Origin: Phycisphaerae bacterium
Lineage (GTDB): Bacteria; Planctomycetota; Phycisphaerae; UBA1845
DNA length: 64,000 nucleotides
Direction: 5' to 3'
NCBI GenBank assembly: GCA_029260055.1
Contig: JAJDDX010000424.1
Span: 1-64,000, forward strand
A program made the position numbers and the translations under genes. Within the stretch, counting starts at the first letter, position 1. Each line of letters begins with the position of its first letter. This document shows positions 60,150-64,000 of the stretch, piece after piece. Below the pieces are notes generated by a model, which had not been told where the DNA came from, ran no database searches, and was given only the letters and a program-made list of their open reading frames with translations.

Positions 60150-61967
60150 CTACAAAGCGCGCAGATACGCGATCAGGTCTTCAAACTGTGGCTCGGTCAG
60201 GTGCGATGTAATGCCGTGTCGGTCGTCCTTGTTGCATCCGAAAAGGACATCACGCAGTTTCGCGGCCGAGCCGTCGTGCAAGTAAGGGGCGGTTCGCCAC
60301 AGCTCCGCGAGCGTCGGCGTGTCGAACGTTTCGGTCCGGTCGAGTTTGCCGCGCGTGCCCACATCATATTGTTTGAGATCAGTATACAACGGTGCGGGGT
60401 GGCAGCGCGCGCAACCTGTGGTCTCCTGCTCGAACACCTCGCGACCGCGCTGAATCTGTGCGGCGAGCGGGCCGGTGTCGCCGGCGAAGGGGCTCTTCAC
60501 CGGTTCGAGCGAGCGCAGGTAGGCGCGGACATCTTCGAGATCGGCGGTACTGATCTGCTGGAACGCGATGTGCGTAAACCCGGCTGCGGAGGCCACTTCC
60601 ATCGATGCACGCGCGCCGCGCGACATAACCGGCGGCGTCTTGTGGCTCCATACGAGGGAGCGTACGTTCTTGGGATTGCCGAGTCCGTCGTTGAGCAGGT
60701 CCCAGTTCATACCGTCCGCGCGCGTATCGGGATGGCACGTCGCGCAGCTAAGCCATGTTTGTTTGGAGTATGTCGCGTCGTGGAAGATCCGTTCGCCGCG
60801 CCGTTCGGCATCGGGTTCGGGTTGGTTTTGGAGCGTCACGACGGTGCGCAGGGCGGCGTTGTGTGCATCCAGCAGAAGCACCGTGCCCGAAAAGTACATC
60901 GCGACAGCAAGCGTCTTTCCATCAGGCGAGACGGCCAAGCCACGCGGCCCTTTGCCCGGCAAAGGCGTTCGCCGAATCGCGCCGGCACGGGAGAGCGCCG
61001 CTATGTCGTCTTCCAATCCCTTGCGTTTGTCTGCGAGCAGCGCCGATAGGCCGGGGAGGTCGATGGTCGCGAGCTGGTGCGTGCCCGAGAGGGTCACCCA
61101 CAGCCGGCTTCCGTCGGGTGCGACGGCGACGCCCCACGGGTCGGCTGCGCCCTCGAGCAGGTAGTCGAGCAGTACCGTCCCCAGGCGTCGGTGCGACTTC
61201 AAGTCGATCACACTCAGTGCGTTCGTGTTGACCCAGCCGCGCTCGATCTGCGTGGTCGGTAGGTTGGTACGGCCGAGCGTATGTACGACGTACGCCCGCC
61301 TACCATCCGGGTCGATGGCGACGCCGCGTCCGCAAGACGAGCCGGACGGGAGACGAATGTGGGCGAGTTCGGCACGTAGTTCGAGGTCGACCAAGGTGAC
61401 GACGGCCGATTGGCCTGGCCTATCCGCACGACCTTGGGGAATCAGGTGGCTGACGACCGCAAGCGACTCGTCCGGTGAGATCGCCACCGCGAACGGCTGG
61501 CGCGACGTGGGGACGACCGTTCTTCGTACGGTGCTCCCGAGCTTCGCCACGGTGACGCCGTCTCTCGCATAGTCGGCGGCGACGAGCATGTTATGGTTCG
61601 GGGCGAATGCGATCCCTCGCAACCACAAGCCCGCTTCGAATCGGCGCGTGACCGAACCTTTGTCCGCGTCGATGTCGGCGATCGTGCCGACGCGAGATTC
61701 CGCCACGTACAGGTGCGAACCGTCGGGAGCCCACGTGATGCCGGCGGGGCGGTCATCCACTGCGCACTCGTGCAGCACGTTCGCTCCAGCGACGCCGATC
61801 AGTGTTACGACGCCGGCTGTGTGGTCCGAGACGGCGAGCATGGCGCCGTCCGGCGAGAAAGCCAGATCGATCGGGGAGCGGTAGGGGGGATCGGCCCATG
61901 CCGAGGTGCCCGCGCACAATACGCAGGCCATAAGAGCGGCACATCGACGGGTGCGGGCGTCCGGCAT
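60150..61967 (-). CDS. Secreted dihaem cytochrome with N-terminal beta-propeller
   Basis: The 605-residue protein has a signal peptide (ending SAWAD). Residues about 30-390 are a YVTN/SMP-type propeller ('IDLAFSPDGAMLAVSDHTAG', 'GVAVAPDGSRLWVTLSGTHQ', 'GLAVSPDGKTLAVAMYFSGT'). The C-terminal third is like dihaem cytochrome-c peroxidases, with haem sites CATCH (408-412) and CARCH (519-523) and the 'RTETFDTPTLAELWRTAPYL' segment that precedes the second-haem Met/His region in MauG/CCP proteins. It may reduce peroxide or pass electrons to the HzsA-like partner, whose gene begins 53 bases downstream on the same strand; the two may be co-transcribed. Confidence 0.84.
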   Translation of the reverse strand: MPDARTRRCAALMACVLCAGTSAWADPPYRSPIDLAFSPDGAMLAVSDHTAGVVTLIGVAGANVLHECAVDDRPAGITWAPDGSHLYVAESRVGTIADIDADKGSVTRRFEAGLWLRGIAFAPNHNMLVAADYARDGVTVAKLGSTVRRTVVPTSRQPFAVAISPDESLAVVSHLIPQGRADRPGQSAVVTLVDLELRAELAHIRLPSGSSCGRGVAIDPDGRRAYVVHTLGRTNLPTTQIERGWVNTNALSVIDLKSHRRLGTVLLDYLLEGAADPWGVAVAPDGSRLWVTLSGTHQLATIDLPGLSALLADKRKGLEDDIAALSRAGAIRRTPLPGKGPRGLAVSPDGKTLAVAMYFSGTVLLLDAHNAALRTVVTLQNQPEPDAERRGERIFHDATYSKQTWLSCATCHPDTRADGMNWDLLNDGLGNPKNVRSLVWSHKTPPVMSRGARASMEVASAAGFTHIAFQQISTADLEDVRAYLRSLEPVKSPFAGDTGPLAAQIQRGREVFEQETTGCARCHPAPLYTDLKQYDVGTRGKLDRTETFDTPTLAELWRTAPYLHDGSAAKLRDVLFGCNKDDRHGITSHLTEPQFEDLIAYLRAL

Positions 61968-62020
61968 GAATCGACTCCTCCGCTACTGACTTCGATGCAC
62001 AGCCTTCCGGGCTCGAACGC

Positions 62021-62902
62021 TCACGATTGCTTCAGGTCGTTATAGAGTTCGAGCGCTGCTTCCGGCGACATTTGGTCGTGAACGACACCGCGCACGGCCT
62101 GGATCATCGCTTTCGGGTCGTCCGCCTGGAAGATGTTGCGCCCCATGTCGACGCCGGCTGCCCCTTGGTCGATCGCGTGATGGGCCATCTCCAGGGCGTC
62201 GAGTTCCGGCAGTTTCTTGCCGCCGGCGATCACGATCGGGACCGGGCAGCCCGCGGTCACCGTCTCGAACCCCTCTTGGCAGTAGTATGTCTTGACGACC
62301 TGAGCCCCGTTTTCCGCGAGCACGCGTGACGCCATGCCGAGGTACCGCGCGTCGCGCGTCAGTTCCTGGCCGACGGCTGTGACGCCGAGTGTGGGAATGC
62401 CGTAGCGATTACCCGCTTCAATCATCCTGCAGAGGTTGCGGATCGTCCTTGCTTCGAACTTCTTGTCGCCGATGGCCACCATTACCGCCATCATCGAGGC
62501 GTTCAGACGAATGGCGTCTTCGATTTGAACGCCGACACATTCGTCGTTGAGTTCGGTCAGGACGGTCGACCCGGCGGAGCACCGAAGCGAGATAGGTTTG
62601 CTACACGTCGGCGGAATGCACGTACGCAGCACGCCTCGCGAGCACATGAGGCAGTCGGCATGTTCGATCAGCGGCACGATCGAAACGTCGATGCGCTCGA
62701 GCCCCGATGTGGCCCCCATGATGTATCCGTGGTCGAATGCCAGCATGACGGTCTTTCCGGATTTCGGATCGAAGATGCGCGACAGGCGGTCCTTCATGCC
62801 CCAGTCGTAGCTGTGAGCGCCTTTTAGTTCGGAGGTCGGATTCGCAGCCGGGGCTCCGACTCTGAAGGCGTTCGCGGAGACGTTGCCGTTTGCGTCAGGC
62901 AT
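62021..62902 (-). CDS. LsrF-type class I aldolase/thiolase
   Basis: Starting at the ATG at 62902 (8-base overlap with the DhaL gene) the protein has 293 residues, the length of LsrF. '[20 protein letters not shown]' and '[20 protein letters not shown]' match LsrF-family enzymes closely; '[14 protein letters not shown]' holds the Schiff-base-type Lys and '[20 protein letters not shown]' the phosphate-binding part. LsrF cleaves 3-hydroxy-5-phosphonooxypentane-2,4-dione in AI-2 breakdown. Here the gene is coupled to DhaL and DhaK subunits in place of lsr genes, so the enzyme probably acts on a different phosphorylated keto-sugar. Family firm, substrate unknown. Confidence 0.85.
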   Translation of the reverse strand: MPDANGNVSANAFRVGAPAANPTSELKGAHSYDWGMKDRLSRIFDPKSGKTVMLAFDHGYIMGATSGLERIDVSIVPLIEHADCLMCSRGVLRTCIPPTCSKPISLRCSAGSTVLTELNDECVGVQIEDAIRLNASMMAVMVAIGDKKFEARTIRNLCRMIEAGNRYGIPTLGVTAVGQELTRDARYLGMASRVLAENGAQVVKTYYCQEGFETVTAGCPVPIVIAGGKKLPELDALEMAHHAIDQGAAGVDMGRNIFQADDPKAMIQAVRGVVHDQMSPEAALELYNDLKQS

Positions 62903-63533
62903 TCGTGAATCCCTCCGTAAAGCCGGCGAAGATGAGCGACATCGAGGCGGCACCGGGGTCGACGTGACCGATCGAGCGCTCGCCGATATGCCGTGCTCGT
63001 CCGAACGCAGCTACCATCTGTTTCGTCGCTTCGGCGCCGGCGGCCGCGGCGTGTGCTCCGGCGTTCAGCGCGTCCGCTATTGATCGGCCTTCGTTAGCCG
63101 CGGTACGGATTGCGTCGGTGGCCGGCACCAGGGCGTCCATCATGGTCTTGTCGCCCGGTTTGGCCTTGGTGTTCAGTTGCAGGTTGGCGACACCCGCCTC
63201 CAGCATGCCCGCGAATTCCGCGGCGTCCAGCGCGGTATCGCCGGCCTGTTCGCTCATGCCCAGGAACCAGGAGCCGTAAAGTGGGCCTGTCGAGCCGGCG
63301 TCCGTACCCATCGCAGCCCAGCCGATGTCCGCCAGCAGTGAAGCGAGCTTCTTGTCGCCGTGGTTGTCCATGGTTCGAGTGATCGCATCGGCGACTTTGC
63401 CCATGGCCGTGCCGTGGTCGCCGTCGCCGGTGGCTGCGTCCAGGGTCGAGAGGGTCTGCTTGGCGTTGCGCACGCGCTCGGCCGCGGACGCCCACATGCG
63501 CCTCATGACATCATAATCGACATGGTCGGCCAC
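62895..63533 (-). CDS. DhaL-type kinase subunit
   Basis: The 212-residue protein matches DhaL (the ADP/ATP-binding subunit of dihydroxyacetone-type kinases): the Mg-phosphate binding Asp residues are Asp32, Asp37 and Asp39 in 'LDAATGDGDHGTAMGK', and 'GSTGPLYGSWF' is the nucleotide loop. In PTS-type systems ADP is bound permanently and rephosphorylated by DhaM; in ATP-type systems DhaK and DhaL are fused. No DhaM is visible here. The gene lies 17 bases after DhaK and overlaps LsrF, so the three are one operon for phosphorylating and cleaving a ketose. Confidence 0.9.
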   Translation of the reverse strand: MADHVDYDVMRRMWASAAERVRNAKQTLSTLDAATGDGDHGTAMGKVADAITRTMDNHGDKKLASLLADIGWAAMGTDAGSTGPLYGSWFLGMSEQAGDTALDAAEFAGMLEAGVANLQLNTKAKPGDKTMMDALVPATDAIRTAANEGRSIADALNAGAHAAAAGAEATKQMVAAFGRARHIGERSIGHVDPGAASMSLIFAGFTEGFTNA

Positions 63534-63550
63534 GGCACCGGTACCTCAGT

Positions 63551-64000
63551 TCATCGCCCGACCCAATAGGGTGCGTTGGCCGGGGCCTTGAGCAGTTGCT
63601 CCAGTTCGTCGTCGAGTTTGGCGACGAACATCTGGAACCCGCCCATCTCCTGGACCGTAAGGTACTCGCCCACCATGGAATGAGCTATGTGCATGCCTTT
63701 CGACTCGACGATCTGCATGACCCGGCGGAACACGACGAAAAGCTCCATCTGAGTCGTGGCGCCGGCGCCGTTGAGCATGACGAGTAGTCGATCGTCGGCT
63801 TTCGCCTTGATCGCCAGCAGCAACTGCGTGAGCATCGTCTCAGCGGTCTCATCGGCGGTCATTACTTTCGAACGCCCGGTGCCCGCTTCGCCGTGCTGCC
63901 CCATGCCGATTTCCATCTCGTCTTCAGCCAGTTCGAAGATCTCCTGGCCCGACTGCGGATGCGTGGCTGGTTTGAGCGCGACGGCCAGCGTGGCCATGTT
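63551..64000 (-). CDS. DhaK-type kinase subunit, 5'-truncated at the window edge
   Basis: Only the C-terminal 149 residues are in the window; the frame stays open to base 64000. The segment includes 'EIGMGQHGEAGTGR', matching the 'EIGxGIHGEPG' motif of DhaK with its substrate-contact His, and 'RLLVMLNGAGATTQMELFVV' then 'YLTVQEMGGFQMFVAKLDDE', matching the K2 domain's 'NGLGGTPxxELY' and 'G...TSLDMAG' regions. DhaK binds the ketone covalently through His and positions it for phosphoryl transfer by DhaL. The 'IHGEPG' to 'QHGEAG' change and the absence of a canonical 'TSLDMxG' block suggest a substrate other than dihydroxyacetone. It ends 17 bases before DhaL. Confidence 0.85.
   Translation of the reverse strand, partial: NMATLAVALKPATHPQSGQEIFELAEDEMEIGMGQHGEAGTGRSKVMTADETAETMLTQLLLAIKAKADDRLLVMLNGAGATTQMELFVVFRRVMQIVESKGMHIAHSMVGEYLTVQEMGGFQMFVAKLDDELEQLLKAPANAPYWVGR

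Overview
The window reads as chromosomal DNA of a planctomycete (phylum Planctomycetota), probably a Phycisphaerae-like or uncultured lineage. The signs are: high GC; secreted proteins with chained Asp/Cys-rich repeats of the DCxxNGVPDECDI type followed by a 'VPAVSQWGL' membrane tail; an ECF-type sigma factor fused by an ATGA overlap to a Ser/Thr kinase gene; a secreted c-haem protein resembling the hydrazine synthase alpha subunit with a C-terminal FGE-sulfatase domain; and a dockerin-like remnant. No rRNA, tRNA, CRISPR array, transposase or phage gene was recognised by eye. No similarity search was run; all names rest on motifs and gene context.

Layout. 1-8.2 kb (+): a CoA-thioester gene cluster, with a partial acyl-CoA mutase large subunit, a three-subunit molybdenum hydroxylase of the 4-hydroxybenzoyl-CoA reductase/xanthine dehydrogenase type, a CaiB-type CoA transferase, a thiolase-like protein and a small Cys-containing protein, with palindromic repeat elements in its spacers. 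8.2-11.7 kb (-): sulfur assimilation, with a cysteine synthase and a sulfite reductase fused to a TusA domain. 12.1-14.0 kb (+): two Tat-exported proteins, a RidA-like protein and a PLP enzyme. 14.0-18.6 kb (-): a CotH / VTC / DUF4956 / HlyD-type envelope cluster. 18.8-25.5 kb (-): a MacA-MacB type exporter operon carrying two alpha/alpha-toroid (squalene-cyclase-like repeat) proteins. 25.9-26.7 kb (+): a methyltransferase. 26.8-30.8 kb (-): a CHAT protease-STAND NTPase-TPR giant with a small partner gene, the best candidate for an uncharacterised defence or cell-death system.

31-39 kb: a dockerin-like remnant, a small lipoprotein, an ECF sigma factor with its membrane partner, an aryl-CoA ligase of the benzoate-CoA ligase type, and an amino-acid-type ABC importer whose ATPase carries an extra C-terminal GAF-like domain and whose permease is fused to the solute-binding domain. 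39-48.7 kb: a secreted beta-propeller protein, an amidohydrolase, a FixJ/NarL-type response regulator lacking its phospho-acceptor Asp, the sigma-kinase pair and two small unknowns. 48.8-55.9 kb (-): a tandem family of secreted Cys-rich, repeat-tailed proteins, the last of which looks like a fusion of a large cell-surface protein with a fourth copy. 56-62 kb (-): two secreted dihaem c-type proteins. 62-64 kb (-): an LsrF-type aldolase/thiolase with DhaL and a partial DhaK.

Working together: the CoA cluster at the left edge, the aryl-CoA ligase at 34 kb and the amidohydrolase at 41 kb suggest, without proving, use of aromatic or branched acids. The rest is dominated by envelope and secreted proteins typical of planctomycetes.
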